A model generated the notes under the pieces. It searched no databases. It had not been told where the DNA came from and was given only the letters and a program-made list of their open reading frames with translations. From NCBI GenBank assembly GCA_012729785.1, contig JAAYCL010000027.1:39194-103193 (forward strand): DNA of 64,000 bases, written 5' to 3'. This DNA is from Chlamydiota bacterium. GTDB lineage: Bacteria > Auribacterota > Tritonobacteria > UBA1439. Both the position numbers and the translations under genes were made by a program. This document shows, one piece after another, positions 49,454-58,760 of the stretch. Each line of letters starts with the position of its first letter. The stretch's first letter is position 1.

Positions 49454-51937
49454 TCAGCGCCGCTCGACGGTGACGCAATCCAGACAGATGCCCAGGTCCG
49501 CCGGCGCGGCGAACTCGGTCGGACGGCCCCTGCGGACGGGGGATACGAGCTCGAGCACGGCGCGGGTCCCGTGTGCGGGCAGCGCCGAGGCGGGGACCGA
49601 GACACGATACTCCCGGAACGAAGGGCCGACCTCGATCGTCGCGATCTCCCGCCCCCCGACGCGGACGCTGACCGGCACCGGGGGAACGCCCCTGCCCGCG
49701 GAGGCGCGAAGCGTCACGGCGACGCCGCCGGGTGCGTCCAGGGTCGGGACGGCGAGGGCGGCGTCGCCGTTTGTCCAGCGCGCCCAGCGCCGCACCGGGG
49801 CGCCCCCGTCCCGCTCCCATCGCATCAGGGGCCCGTGAAAACCGCGAAGGAGCGCGAAGGCGTCGACGGCGACGTCGATGACCCGGCGCCGGGCCGCCCC
49901 GGCGCGTTCCGCGGCGGGGACGACGCGGAAGACCCGCGCGACCGCCTCCACCGGGATCCGCCTCGCCGGGAACCCCCCCACGCGGTACTCGAGGTGGTCC
50001 GTCGAGAGGGGGAGGGCGAGGAGCGGCTCGAAGTCGAGGGCGGGGGAGAACGGCGTCCCGCCGCGCGAGATGTAGTAGACGCGGCGGCCCTCCTCGATCC
50101 AGCGCCCCATCACCCGCTCCACCCCGCGGCACTTCCGCGGTGTCTGCTCGGAGAGCTGGAGCACGTCGACGCCGTACGCGCAGTCGAGCGGCGCCGCCAT
50201 CCCGCTCCCCTCGCAGACGTGGATCCCCCCCCGGTCGAGCGCGGCGGCGAGGCGGGCGATGAACTCGGCGGTCCCCGCGTAGTCGACCGGAAGGACGCGG
50301 CGCGTGTAGCCGGATCCCATCCGGGCGAGGAGGAGGAGCGCCACGGCGGCCGCCGCGCAGCGCCACCGCCTACCGCGTTCGGCGAGGCGGGCGAGGAGAT
50401 ACGCCGCGAAGAAGACCAGCGCGGGGAAGGCGAGCGGTATGAAGCGCCGGGCGGCCCACAGATACGACGGGAAGACCATCTTCCTGGCGACAAAGAACGC
50501 GCAGACAGGGGCGGCGATCAAAAAGAACGCCCCCCGCGCGCCGTCGAGCCCGCCGCGGATGAAGAGGATTGCGCCCGAAAGCGCGAGGACGAGGCCGAGC
50601 GGCACGGTCACCCCGCCCGCGGAAACGGGGTAGAGCAGCCAGCCGAGCTCGCGGAGGTTGCGCGCGTCGGGCCCGCCGCCGAGGCGCGGCCGGATATGGT
50701 ACGCGTAGACCGAGAGGGCGACCAGCGCCGCCGCGAGCGCCCAGCGGACGCCGCTCGAAGCGGCGCGGCGCGCGGGGCGCCGCCGGGCGAAACGCAGCGC
50801 GGCGAGGAAGGCGAGGAACCCCCCGCCCGCGGCGACGAGCCGGAGCGGGGCGAGGCCGTGCGAGCGGAGGACCTCCGCCTGGCGCTCGAAATAGGGCCGG
50901 CAGACGGTCAGGTTCTGCACCGCGAGGTGCGCGGCCCCGAACGCCAGCGGGACCAGGAACGCGGCCGCCGCGCGGCGGCTCTTGAAGAGGAGCAGGCAGA
51001 GGAGGAAGGCGGGGAGGAGGAGGGCCGCGGCGAAGATGGCCAGCAACGCCTCCCCGAAACAGGCGCCCGCAAGGGCGGCCCACGCCGGCCGGTTCTCGTC
51101 CAGCGCCCGGGAGAGACAGAGGATCCCGGCCCAGAGGAGAAGCTGGGCCGAGATCTCCGCGGTGGGGAAGCGGACGCACCAGACCTGCGCGGCGCTGCCG
51201 GCGAGCAGGACCGCGGCGAGCGCGGCGGCCCTCTTTCCCGCGAGCTCGCGCGCCGCGAGGCCGAAGGCGGCGAGCGCGAGGAGCCCCATCCCGACATTCG
51301 TCCAGAGCGAGAGGCGGAGCCCCCCGAGGGCGTGGAGCGCGGCGATCCAGACGGTGTAGAGGTGGTAGAAGTGCGGGGAGACGATCGCGCGGTCGTGGTC
51401 GCCGATCGCCATCCCTCCCTCGTACCGCTGCGGGATGAGGTGGGTGAAGTAGAACAGCTCCCGGTCCGCGGGGGGGAGGGAGGCGAGGAGCGGGTCCCGG
51501 TACGCGATCCGGCCGGTGCGGGCGAGCCGGGCGCCGGTGTTGATGTAGGTGCCCGGGTCCCAGTTGCCGAGGACGTACTCGTACGGGGGGGAGTAGAGGG
51601 CGGCGGCGAAGAGGGCGATGAGGCCGGCCCAGGCGAGCGGCCGGAGGCGCGGAGGCGGGACGCCCCATCCGGCGCGCGGGGCGGCGAGGAACAGGGCGAG
51701 GGAGACGAGCGCCTGCGCGGCGAGGAGCGCCTCGAGCGAGAAGAGCGAGAGCTGGGCGAGGAGGAGGCCGATCCACGACGCGGAGAGGACGCTCCCGAGG
51801 GCGGCAAGGAAGAGCCACTCGCCGAAATCGCGCGGCAGCGGCCCGCGGCCGCGTTTGGAGGCGAGGCGCAGGAACAGGGCGCCCGGCAGGGCGAGGAGGA
51901 GCGGCGCCGCGGCGAGAAGGATCAGGGGGCGAGCCAT
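49454..51937 (-). CDS. Integral membrane glycosyltransferase-like protein (GT-C fold)
   Basis: 827 residues with about 12-13 predicted membrane segments over residues 1-540 and a C-terminal soluble part of about 270 residues ending in a beta-sandwich. The first periplasmic loop carries NWDPGTYINTGARLARTG, with the acidic residues typical of PMT/ArnT-type transferases that use polyprenyl-phosphate sugars. It overlaps the preceding glycosyltransferase gene by 16 bases. Donor and acceptor unknown. Confidence 0.7.
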   Translation of the reverse strand: MARPLILLAAAPLLLALPGALFLRLASKRGRGPLPRDFGEWLFLAALGSVLSASWIGLLLAQLSLFSLEALLAAQALVSLALFLAAPRAGWGVPPPRLRPLAWAGLIALFAAALYSPPYEYVLGNWDPGTYINTGARLARTGRIAYRDPLLASLPPADRELFYFTHLIPQRYEGGMAIGDHDRAIVSPHFYHLYTVWIAALHALGGLRLSLWTNVGMGLLALAAFGLAARELAGKRAAALAAVLLAGSAAQVWCVRFPTAEISAQLLLWAGILCLSRALDENRPAWAALAGACFGEALLAIFAAALLLPAFLLCLLLFKSRRAAAAFLVPLAFGAAHLAVQNLTVCRPYFERQAEVLRSHGLAPLRLVAAGGGFLAFLAALRFARRRPARRAASSGVRWALAAALVALSVYAYHIRPRLGGGPDARNLRELGWLLYPVSAGGVTVPLGLVLALSGAILFIRGGLDGARGAFFLIAAPVCAFFVARKMVFPSYLWAARRFIPLAFPALVFFAAYLLARLAERGRRWRCAAAAVALLLLARMGSGYTRRVLPVDYAGTAEFIARLAAALDRGGIHVCEGSGMAAPLDCAYGVDVLQLSEQTPRKCRGVERVMGRWIEEGRRVYYISRGGTPFSPALDFEPLLALPLSTDHLEYRVGGFPARRIPVEAVARVFRVVPAAERAGAARRRVIDVAVDAFALLRGFHGPLMRWERDGGAPVRRWARWTNGDAALAVPTLDAPGGVAVTLRASAGRGVPPVPVSVRVGGREIATIEVGPSFREYRVSVPASALPAHGTRAVLELVSPVRRGRPTEFAAPADLGICLDCVTVERR

Positions 51938-53004
51938 CGGGTGAGGTGTCCTTTCAGCCGGCGCTCGAGCAGGCCCGGGTCGAACGCCGCCAGGCGGGCG
52001 CGCTGCCGGGCGACGACGCCGCGCCGGAGCGGCCCGTCGGCGAGGAGGAGCGCCATCATCTCGGCGATGCGCGGGTAATCCTTCTCGCGGTAGAGGACGC
52101 CGCTCCCCCCGAGCGTTTCGGGGACGGCGCCCGCGGCGTAGGCGAGGACCGGGACGTCCGCCGCCATCGCCTCCAGCAGCGGGATGCAGAACCCCTCGTG
52201 CTCGCTTGCGCAGAGGAACAGGTCGGCGACGCGGTAGAAGCCGGCGAGCTGGTCGGCGCGGACGTGGTTGGTGAAGAGGACGTTGTCGAGGCCGAGCTCG
52301 CGGGCGAGGTTCTTCAGGAGGGCGAGATAGCGCTCGAGCCCCATGTAGGAGCCGACGAGGAGCAGGCGCGCGTCCCGGCCGACGAAGCGGCGGTAGGCGG
52401 CGAACGCCTTGAGCAGGTCCTCGAAGCGCTTGTTGGGGACGACCCTGCCGACGAAGAGGATGTTCTTCAGTCCGTCCCGCCAGCGCCGCAGAAACTTCTC
52501 GTCGGGGCGTTCGCGTGAGAGCGGATCCCCGACGATGATCGGCATCACCTCGACGTGTCTGAACCCCGCCGCCACGAGCTCCTCGGCGTTGAAGGCGGAG
52601 TCGGCGAGGCAGAGGTCGGGGAGGGCGGCGAGCCCGGCGAGCTCCCCGCGGCCGCGGTCGAGGATGCGCTCCCGCTCGTCGTAGAGGGCGTGGAACCAGC
52701 GGCCCGGCGTGATGTTGTGGTAGACGAGGACGCGCGGGGCGGGGAGCGCGCGGAAGTAGTCCACCGTCTCGGAGCCGATGGAGAAGTGGAAGAGGGTGAG
52801 GTCGCCGGGGCGGGCCTCGGCGCGGTGGGCGGCGAGGTCGCGGGCCCGGCCGCGCATCCTCGGGGAGATGTGGCGCAGGGGGCAGAAGATCTCGGAGCCG
52901 TGCCCCCAGGCGCGGAAGATCTTCTGGAGGGCGAGGGCGTGGTTGCTGATCGCATCCCCCTCGACGAACCCGGCGACGATCTGGTGAACGGCCCGACGCG
53001 CCAT
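51922..53004 (-). CDS. Glycosyltransferase family 4 protein
   Basis: 360 residues from the ATG behind GTGAGGCG. GT-B fold: N-terminal GDAISNHALALQKIFRAWG, then LVYHNITPGRWF, LFVGRVVPNKRFEDLLKAF at the start of the C-terminal domain, and the nucleotide-sugar motif SEHEGFCIPLLEAMAADVP with the E-x7-E pattern. Clearly paralogous to the next gene. Likely adds a sugar to a lipid-linked surface polysaccharide on the cytoplasmic side. Confidence 0.9.
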   Translation of the reverse strand: MARRAVHQIVAGFVEGDAISNHALALQKIFRAWGHGSEIFCPLRHISPRMRGRARDLAAHRAEARPGDLTLFHFSIGSETVDYFRALPAPRVLVYHNITPGRWFHALYDERERILDRGRGELAGLAALPDLCLADSAFNAEELVAAGFRHVEVMPIIVGDPLSRERPDEKFLRRWRDGLKNILFVGRVVPNKRFEDLLKAFAAYRRFVGRDARLLLVGSYMGLERYLALLKNLARELGLDNVLFTNHVRADQLAGFYRVADLFLCASEHEGFCIPLLEAMAADVPVLAYAAGAVPETLGGSGVLYREKDYPRIAEMMALLLADGPLRRGVVARQRARLAAFDPGLLERRLKGHLTRWLAP

Positions 53005-53009
53005 GCGCC

Positions 53010-54086
53010 TCACCCTTTCTCCAGCCACGGTTCGAGCAGCGTCCGCAGGCGCGCCGCGACCGCCTCGCGCGAAAACGACGCGAGGCGCGGGAGCTGCCGC
53101 TCGACGATCGCCGTCTTGAGCGCCGGGTCCGCGAGGATCCTCCCGGCGAGCTCCGCGATCGCGGGGAACCTTTTCTCCTTCACGAGCACCCCCGCCTCCG
53201 CGAGCGTCTCGGGCACCGCCGCCGCGGCGTAGGCGATCACCGGGACGCGGAACTGCATCGCCTCCAGCAGCGGGATGCAGAACCCCTCGTGCTCGCTCAT
53301 CGACAGGAAGACCGAGGCGGTGCGGTAGAGGGCGAACAGCTCGGCGTCGGTGACGTGGTTGAGGAAGACGACGTCGGGGAGGTCGAGGACCGTGACGAGG
53401 GAGCGCAGCAGGGCGGTGTACCGGTCCATCCCGGTCATCGCCCCGGCGACGATGAGGCGCGACCGCGGGTCCACGGTGTTGCGGTAGTAGTAGTAGATCT
53501 TGATCAGATCCTCCACGCGCTTGTTGGGCACGACCCTCCCGACCGAGAGGAGGTTCGCCGCCCCGTCCCCGAACCGCCGCAGGAAGACCGGGTCGGGGGC
53601 GGACGAGAGCTTCGCCGGGTCGGCGACGAGCGGCAGCACGCCGGTGGGGGAGAAGCCGAACTGCTCGAGCTCGCGGCGGTTGAACTCCGAGACGCCGAGG
53701 GCGAGGTCGGGGACGCCGGCGAGCGCCCGCATCTCCTCCCGTCCCGCCCTGAGGACGCGCGCCTTCTCCTCGTGGACGCCGTCGAACCAGTCGGCGGGGG
53801 TGATGTTGTGGTAGACGAGCACCTTGCGCGTGCGGAGGCGCGCGAAGTAGTCCGAGAGGGGGGAGCCGACGGAGAAGTGGAACAGGGTGATGTTCGACGG
53901 GTCGCCGGGGGAGGGGAGGCGGCGGTAGTCCTCGCAGAAGCGCTCGACGGCCGGGTGGACGTGGCGCGGCTCGCAGTAGAGCGTCGAGTCGAGGCCCCAG
54001 CCGCGGGCGATCTCCTGGAGGGCGAGGGCGTAGTTGCTGATCGCGTCGCCGCTGCCGAAGCCCGGGAGAAGCTGGTCGAGTCGCAT
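53010..54086 (-). CDS. Glycosyltransferase family 4 protein, paralogue
   Basis: 358 residues. Same layout as its neighbour: GSGDAISNYALALQEIARGWG, LVYHNITPADWFDGVHEEKA, LLSVGRVVPNKRVEDLIKIY and SEHEGFCIPLLEAMQFRVP. The two genes are 5 bases apart and probably arose by tandem duplication. Confidence 0.9.
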   Translation of the reverse strand: MRLDQLLPGFGSGDAISNYALALQEIARGWGLDSTLYCEPRHVHPAVERFCEDYRRLPSPGDPSNITLFHFSVGSPLSDYFARLRTRKVLVYHNITPADWFDGVHEEKARVLRAGREEMRALAGVPDLALGVSEFNRRELEQFGFSPTGVLPLVADPAKLSSAPDPVFLRRFGDGAANLLSVGRVVPNKRVEDLIKIYYYYRNTVDPRSRLIVAGAMTGMDRYTALLRSLVTVLDLPDVVFLNHVTDAELFALYRTASVFLSMSEHEGFCIPLLEAMQFRVPVIAYAAAAVPETLAEAGVLVKEKRFPAIAELAGRILADPALKTAIVERQLPRLASFSREAVAARLRTLLEPWLEKG

Positions 54087-54269
54087 GGTAGCTATTGTGC
54101 CACAGAGATCACGGGGGACGCAGAATCTTGTTGCCGCAACGTCAGCGGGAGGCCGCGGACTGCGCCCCCCTGTTGGGGCTTGCCTGGATCCATATCGCTG
54201 TCGGGAACGGGATCGATCCTGTTTCGACGCCGGTCCCGACGGCGATCCCGACGGCTGCGACGCCTGCGA

Positions 54270-55460
54270 TTACAGCCCGAAGCGGCCGAACGCCTCCCGA
54301 TAGCGCCCCAGCGCCGCGTCCCATGAGTAGTCCCGCTCCGCGTAACGTCTCCCCCCCGCGGCGAGGGCCTCGCGCAACCCCGGGCGTTCGAGGAGCAGGT
54401 GCACGCACTCCTCGAACTCGTAGTAGTCGCGGAAGGCGAGGCCGCCGTTGGAGCGGGCGCAGTGGCCCTCCGTCACGGCGCAGCGGGCGTTCACGATCCC
54501 CGCCGTCCCGGCGAGCCACGCCTCCATCAGCACGATGGAGAGGCTCTCGTTCACCGAGGGCTGGCAGAGGGCGAGGCAGGCGGCGTAGCCGTCGTGCTTG
54601 AGCTCCTCGTCGACGTACCCGAGATCCAGGATGCCGCCGGCGCTCTCGGGCGGGATCCGCACCTCGCCGGTGCCGAGGAGGGCGAGGGAGAGCGGCTGCG
54701 CGGGGTTATTCTTTTTGAAGACGCGCACGTACTCCACGAGGAGCGGGGTGTTCTTCCCCTCCTCGCGCCGGCCCGCGTAGAGGAGGAACGGGGTCGTGAG
54801 GCCGAACCTCTTGCGGAACCGCTCCGGGCGGTAGCGCGGGCGCGCCTCGAACCCCATCCCCGCGACCGCGGCGCGCGCGTCCTCGGTCTCGAAGAGGCGC
54901 CGGGCGAGCTCGCGTTCGGGGGGGCTGTTGAAGAGGATTCCGCGCACGCGTGCGAACATCTCGCGGAATATCCCCAAACGCGCGTACGGCTCGTCGTGGA
55001 GGCACGGGATCAGGAGCGACTTCTCGGGCGCGACGGCGCTCCCCGCCCAGGTGGTGCCGAACAGGTAGGGGAGGAAGATGAAGCAGTCGAACCGGTCCCG
55101 GTTGCCGCCGATGAAGTCGTAGAGCGGGGCGCTGTGGACGCTCCCCCTGATCCAGCACTCCTCCTCGCCGGGCGACACCGCCGCCCCGCGCGAGATGCGT
55201 TCCTGGATCGAGGCGAACTCCGCGGCCCGGTCGCGCGCGTCCACGGGGAAGCGGCGGACGGTTACGCCTCCGACCGTCTCCGTCCCGGGGCGGTAGTGGT
55301 TGGCCCAGGTGAAATGGTCGCGCGCGCAGGTGGTGAGGACGGTGACCTCGTCCCCGGACGCCGCGAGCCGCTCGGCGACGCCCTGGGCGAGCATCTCGGC
55401 GCCGCCGGCCGAGTGCACGCCGTAGCGTGGAACCACGAACGCGATTGTGCGCGCGGGCAT
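54270..55460 (-). CDS. Glycosyltransferase family 4 protein
   Basis: 396 residues from MPARTIAFVVPRYG. N-terminal GGAEMLAQGVAERLAASG glycine-rich loop, LYAGRREEGKNTPLLVEYV at the C-domain start, and CQPSVNESLSIVLMEAWLA with the acidic acceptor pair. A different GT4 subgroup from the two downstream paralogues. An in-frame ATG three codons earlier is possible; neither has a strong ribosome-binding site. REP-like palindromes lie just upstream. Confidence 0.88.
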   Translation of the reverse strand: MPARTIAFVVPRYGVHSAGGAEMLAQGVAERLAASGDEVTVLTTCARDHFTWANHYRPGTETVGGVTVRRFPVDARDRAAEFASIQERISRGAAVSPGEEECWIRGSVHSAPLYDFIGGNRDRFDCFIFLPYLFGTTWAGSAVAPEKSLLIPCLHDEPYARLGIFREMFARVRGILFNSPPERELARRLFETEDARAAVAGMGFEARPRYRPERFRKRFGLTTPFLLYAGRREEGKNTPLLVEYVRVFKKNNPAQPLSLALLGTGEVRIPPESAGGILDLGYVDEELKHDGYAACLALCQPSVNESLSIVLMEAWLAGTAGIVNARCAVTEGHCARSNGGLAFRDYYEFEECVHLLLERPGLREALAAGGRRYAERDYSWDAALGRYREAFGRFGL

Positions 55461-55472
55461 GAGGGCCATTCC

Positions 55473-55503
55473 ACCCGGGGGCACACGTACGGGTGCCCCG
55501 GGT
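55473..55503. repeat. REP-like inverted repeat 1
   Basis: ACCCGGGGGCAC and GTGCCCCGGGT arms (one extra G on the left) around ACGTACGG. Shares a GGGCAC/GTGCCC core with the next palindrome 55 bases away. Confidence 0.55.
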
Positions 55504-55558
55504 ATCACCGTGGGGTGCGCCCCGCTCGGACGCCCCTGATAGCTTTGAAAACCATTTC

Positions 55559-55588
55559 CCCCAGGGCACACTTACGTGTGCCCTGGGG
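55559..55588. repeat. REP-like inverted repeat 2
   Basis: Perfect 13-base stem CCCCAGGGCACAC / GTGTGCCCTGGGG with a TTAC loop. No T-run on either side, so not a classical terminator. Confidence 0.65.
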
Positions 55589-55646
55589 CTGTGGAGAACT
55601 CCATAACAGTTTCATGGGGAATATGTTATATAATTCCAGTTCGGGC

Positions 55647-56069
55647 TTATTCGCCTCCGCTCTTCAGTTTCGCGAGCTCGGCGTCCACTTTGCGGTTCAG
55701 ACTGACGATGGCGTTCACCACCTGGCAGTTGAACTCCTTCTGCTGGGAGAAGAGGCGGAAGGTGTAGAACTTCAGGAGCTTCCAGATCGCCTTCTTGAGC
55801 AGGACCGCCGGGGCGCCGAGGATCCCCCCCTTGGAGTAGATCGGGAAGTCGCCGATGTCCAAATCCCAGGTCTGCTGGATGACCTTCAACGAATACTCGA
55901 GGAAGTCCGCCTCGCTCTTCACCCCGCTCAGCTCCAGCGCCGCGACGCGCGAGAGGTCGTACCGGTCGTAGACCCCGGCCTCCTTCTTGCGGGCGACGCG
56001 GTCCTCGATCTCGCGCTGTATCGCCGCCACGTCCACCCCGTCGGCGCCGATCTGGAACATGCCTGTCAT
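55647..56069 (-). CDS. Conserved hypothetical protein of polysaccharide loci
   Basis: 140 residues from the ATG behind GGGAGGT. Mostly helical and charged; N-terminal IQREIEDRVARKKEAGVYD looks like a coiled coil. The stretch YSKGGILGAPAVLLKKAIWK and FSQQKEFNCQVVNAIVSLN resembles the extra N-terminal segment found on methyltransferases and glycosyltransferases in O-antigen clusters. No enzyme domain follows here, so it is a stand-alone copy of that segment. Role unknown. Confidence 0.65.
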   Translation of the reverse strand: MTGMFQIGADGVDVAAIQREIEDRVARKKEAGVYDRYDLSRVAALELSGVKSEADFLEYSLKVIQQTWDLDIGDFPIYSKGGILGAPAVLLKKAIWKLLKFYTFRLFSQQKEFNCQVVNAIVSLNRKVDAELAKLKSGGE

Positions 56070-56128
56070 GCTGTCACCTCCCGGGCACGAACAACCCTCC
56101 GTCGCGGAGGAACCCCATCCGTTGTGCG

Positions 56129-56611
56129 TCAAGGGGCGCTCTCGCCCTCGTCGTCCGGCACGCGGACGGTCGCCGTGCCCGTTACGTAACCGGTCCGCGT
56201 GCCGTCCGCCCTGAAGGTCGGCGCGGTCGTAAAGTCGATCTCCAACGTGCCGTCCCGGCGCGGCGTGAAGAGGAGCTCCTTGAACATATACATATCGATA
56301 TCGATTCCGCCGCGCCGTGCGCTCTCCGCGACATCCGAGAGGGTCAGCAGGTCGACCTCCTCGCAGTAGGTCATCAGCTCCTCGTAGTCCCTCGGCCACC
56401 TTTCGTTGTCCTCGTGGAACGAACGGCTCACCTCCGAGAGGAGGATGCGGGCCCCCGCGCGCCGCGCCTCGTCCTCGCCGAGCGGCCCGAAGGCGGCCGC
56501 ACATCCAGACGAGGCGCACAGGGCGCACGCCAGGAGGAGGGCGCCGGGATGCGCGAGGCGCCCCGCCCCGTGCCGGACGCGCCCGCAGGATGCGGAGGCC
56601 GGCGATCTCAT
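56129..56611 (-). CDS. Putative lipoprotein
   Basis: 160 residues from the ATG behind GGGAG. N-terminal hydrophobic stretch LAHPGALLLACALCASSGC ends in a Cys with Gly at -1, a near-lipobox. The mature part has EVSRSFHEDNERWPRDYEEL, reminiscent of the C-terminal part of pilin-like/type II secretion proteins, and a beta strand end. Its start overlaps the wzt stop by ATGA. Function unknown; possibly an accessory of the exporter. Confidence 0.6.
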   Translation of the reverse strand: MRSPASASCGRVRHGAGRLAHPGALLLACALCASSGCAAAFGPLGEDEARRAGARILLSEVSRSFHEDNERWPRDYEELMTYCEEVDLLTLSDVAESARRGGIDIDMYMFKELLFTPRRDGTLEIDFTTAPTFRADGTRTGYVTGTATVRVPDDEGESAP

Positions 56612-57786
56612 ATCCGCTCCCACCGGCAGGGGATGTCCGCCACCCCCTCGGCCTTGCGGGGAGAGTCGACCCAGAGGCTGAACCGGTTGTCGAGCCGGTG
56701 GTAACTCGTCTTGTGGTCGCGGGTGTGGAGGGAGAAGGAGAAGTAGTATCTCCCCCGGAGGAGCGGCAGGGAGGGGAAGGAGAGGCGCAGCGTTCCCTCG
56801 CCCTCGATCGCGTCGATCGGGAACGGGTCGATAAGCGTGTTGCTCCCGATGCAGAGCGTCCCGTCGCCCTTGGTCACGGCGAAGCCGAAGACCGGGTCCT
56901 CGATCCGCTTCCCGGCGCGCCAGTCGAGCTCCACGACGAGCGGCTCCCCGCTCAGGATGCGCTCGACCGCCCCGCCCTTCCCGTCCGTGAACCGGACGGC
57001 GGAGATGACCGCCTCCTTCGTGCCCCACTCCCGCACGACCACCGCCCCCGCCTTCTGGAAGCCGAGGCTCTTGTACTGGTCCACCACCTGTCCCGGCTCG
57101 CCGACCCGGACGATCCTCCCCGCGTCGAGGAGGAGGACCGAGTCGCTCACCTCGGTGATGGTGTCGAGGTCGTGCGAGACGATGAGCATTGTCTTCCCCG
57201 CGCGCTTGAACTGCGCGATCTTCTCGATGCACTTCTTCCTGAACGTCTCATCCCCCACCGCCATCACCTCGTCGATGAGGAGGATGTCGGGATTCACCTC
57301 GACGGCGACGGCGAAGCCGAGGCGGACGTACATCCCGGAGGAGTAGTGCTTCACCGGGATGTCGATGAACTGCTCGAGCTCCGCGAAGCGCACGATCGCG
57401 TCGAACCGCTCGGCGATCTCCCTCCTCGTCAAGCCGAGGATCGAGCCGTTCAGGCGGATGTTCTCCGCGCCGGTGAGGTCGGGGTGGAACCCCGCGCCGA
57501 GCTCCAGCAGCGAGGAGACGCGCCCGCGCACCTCGACCGTCCCCTCGGTGGGGCGCATCGTGCGGGCGAGGATGCCGAGGAGGGTGCTCTTCCCGGCGCC
57601 GTTGGCGCCGATGATGCCGATCGTCGAGCCCGCCTCGGCGGCGAAACTGATCCCCTTCAGCGCCCAGAACTCCTCCCGCCCCTTCTGGCCGCGCAGGAGA
57701 GACATGGCGGACGCCTTGAGCGTGTTCCGCCCGGCGTGCTTGAGGGTGAACCGCTTCCCGACGCCGCTGACCTCGATGGATTTCAT
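56608..57786 (-). CDS. wzt: ABC transporter ATP-binding protein for polysaccharide export (Wzt)
   Basis: 392 residues. Walker A GANGAGKSTLL, signature YSSGMYVRLGFAVA, Walker B DILLIDEVMAVGD and H-loop IVSHD. After residue 245 there is a 145-residue Wzt-type carbohydrate-binding domain (ISAVRFTDGKGG ... GRYYFSFSLHTRD) that recognises the end of the glycan chain in the O9a/O12 systems. With Wzm it exports lipid-linked O-antigen or a similar polysaccharide across the inner membrane. Confidence 0.92.
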   Translation of the reverse strand: MKSIEVSGVGKRFTLKHAGRNTLKASAMSLLRGQKGREEFWALKGISFAAEAGSTIGIIGANGAGKSTLLGILARTMRPTEGTVEVRGRVSSLLELGAGFHPDLTGAENIRLNGSILGLTRREIAERFDAIVRFAELEQFIDIPVKHYSSGMYVRLGFAVAVEVNPDILLIDEVMAVGDETFRKKCIEKIAQFKRAGKTMLIVSHDLDTITEVSDSVLLLDAGRIVRVGEPGQVVDQYKSLGFQKAGAVVVREWGTKEAVISAVRFTDGKGGAVERILSGEPLVVELDWRAGKRIEDPVFGFAVTKGDGTLCIGSNTLIDPFPIDAIEGEGTLRLSFPSLPLLRGRYYFSFSLHTRDHKTSYHRLDNRFSLWVDSPRKAEGVADIPCRWERI

Positions 57787-57802
57787 GATCTGATCCTCGG
57801 TG

Positions 57803-57868
57803 CCGCGGATCTTCACGGATCAACGCCGGCCCTTCGGCTGATCGCCGGAGATCCGTGTCGATCCGCGG
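57803..57868. repeat. Long inverted repeat between wzm and wzt
   Basis: Arms CCGCGGATCTTCACGGATC (57803-57821) and GATCCGTGTCGATCCGCGG (57850-57868) match at 17 of 19 positions; inside, CCGGC pairs with GCCGG. A strong nested hairpin in the transcript between the permease and ATPase genes. Confidence 0.7.
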
Positions 57869-57908
57869 CGAAACGAACGGCACTCCGCGGCAAGGCGTAT
57901 AGTCCCGG

Positions 57909-58694
57909 TCAAAGCTCGTCGGCGAAGTCGGGCGCGTACCTCCCGAAGACCCGGACCCCCGCCGCGAGGACGAGCAGCGAAACGACGACCGCGGCGGCGG
58001 CCGCCGGCGCCCCCGGCCACGGCCCGCCGACGATGACCGCCCGGTACAGCGTGATGAGGCCCGCCATCGGGTTCAGCCCGTAGAGGGCGAGCAGCCAGCG
58101 CGGCACCAGGTCGTTTTCCGCGATGAACTCGTACGAGTAGATGACCGGCGACATGAAGAACCAGGCCATCAGGAGCACCCCGACGAGGTGCTCCGTGTCG
58201 CGGAAGTAGACGCTCGAGCAGGAGACGAGGAAGGCCAGGCCCAGGCAGAAGACGAGCTGGAGCGCGACGACGAGCGGAAGGAGGGCGAGCCGCGGCCCCC
58301 AGGCGAGCCGCCCCGCGAGCAGGGCGAAGACGAACAGGACGAAAAGGGAGAGGAGATAGTTCACGAGGTTCGCGAGGACCGTGGAGAGCGGCAGGATGGC
58401 CCGGGGGAAGTAGATCTTCTTCACCAGGTTCGGGTGCCCCGCCACCGCGCTGATCGAGTCGTTGCAGCACATCGTGAGAAACTGCCAGGCGAGGATGCCG
58501 GCGAGGAGGTCGGGGAGCGGCATCGGGAACTTCAGGAACCTGATGAAGATCCAGTAGACCAGCATCATGAAGAGGGGGTTGAGGAGCGTCCAGAGGAAGC
58601 CGAGGGTCGAGCCCTGGTAGCGGATCTTCAGGTTGCGGGCGACGAGCGTCGCCAGCATCTCCCGCTTGCCGATGATGTCGGTGAAAAGCCCCAT
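57909..58694 (-). CDS. wzm: ABC-2 type polysaccharide exporter permease (Wzm)
   Basis: 261 residues with six predicted membrane segments: LVARNLKIRYQGSTLGFLW opening, then WTLLNPLFMMLVYWIFIRF and later FLVSCSSVYFRDTEHLVGV, a typical ABC2_membrane/TagG-like pattern. Partner of the wzt product 122 bases downstream. Ends APDFADEL. Confidence 0.92.
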   Translation of the reverse strand: MGLFTDIIGKREMLATLVARNLKIRYQGSTLGFLWTLLNPLFMMLVYWIFIRFLKFPMPLPDLLAGILAWQFLTMCCNDSISAVAGHPNLVKKIYFPRAILPLSTVLANLVNYLLSLFVLFVFALLAGRLAWGPRLALLPLVVALQLVFCLGLAFLVSCSSVYFRDTEHLVGVLLMAWFFMSPVIYSYEFIAENDLVPRWLLALYGLNPMAGLITLYRAVIVGGPWPGAPAAAAAVVVSLLVLAAGVRVFGRYAPDFADEL

Positions 58695-58760
58695 GGCGGG
58701 CTCCCGGCCTCTCGATGCACGCGCGGCGACACCGCGCCGTTTGGCCCCGGGGGGGGCGTC

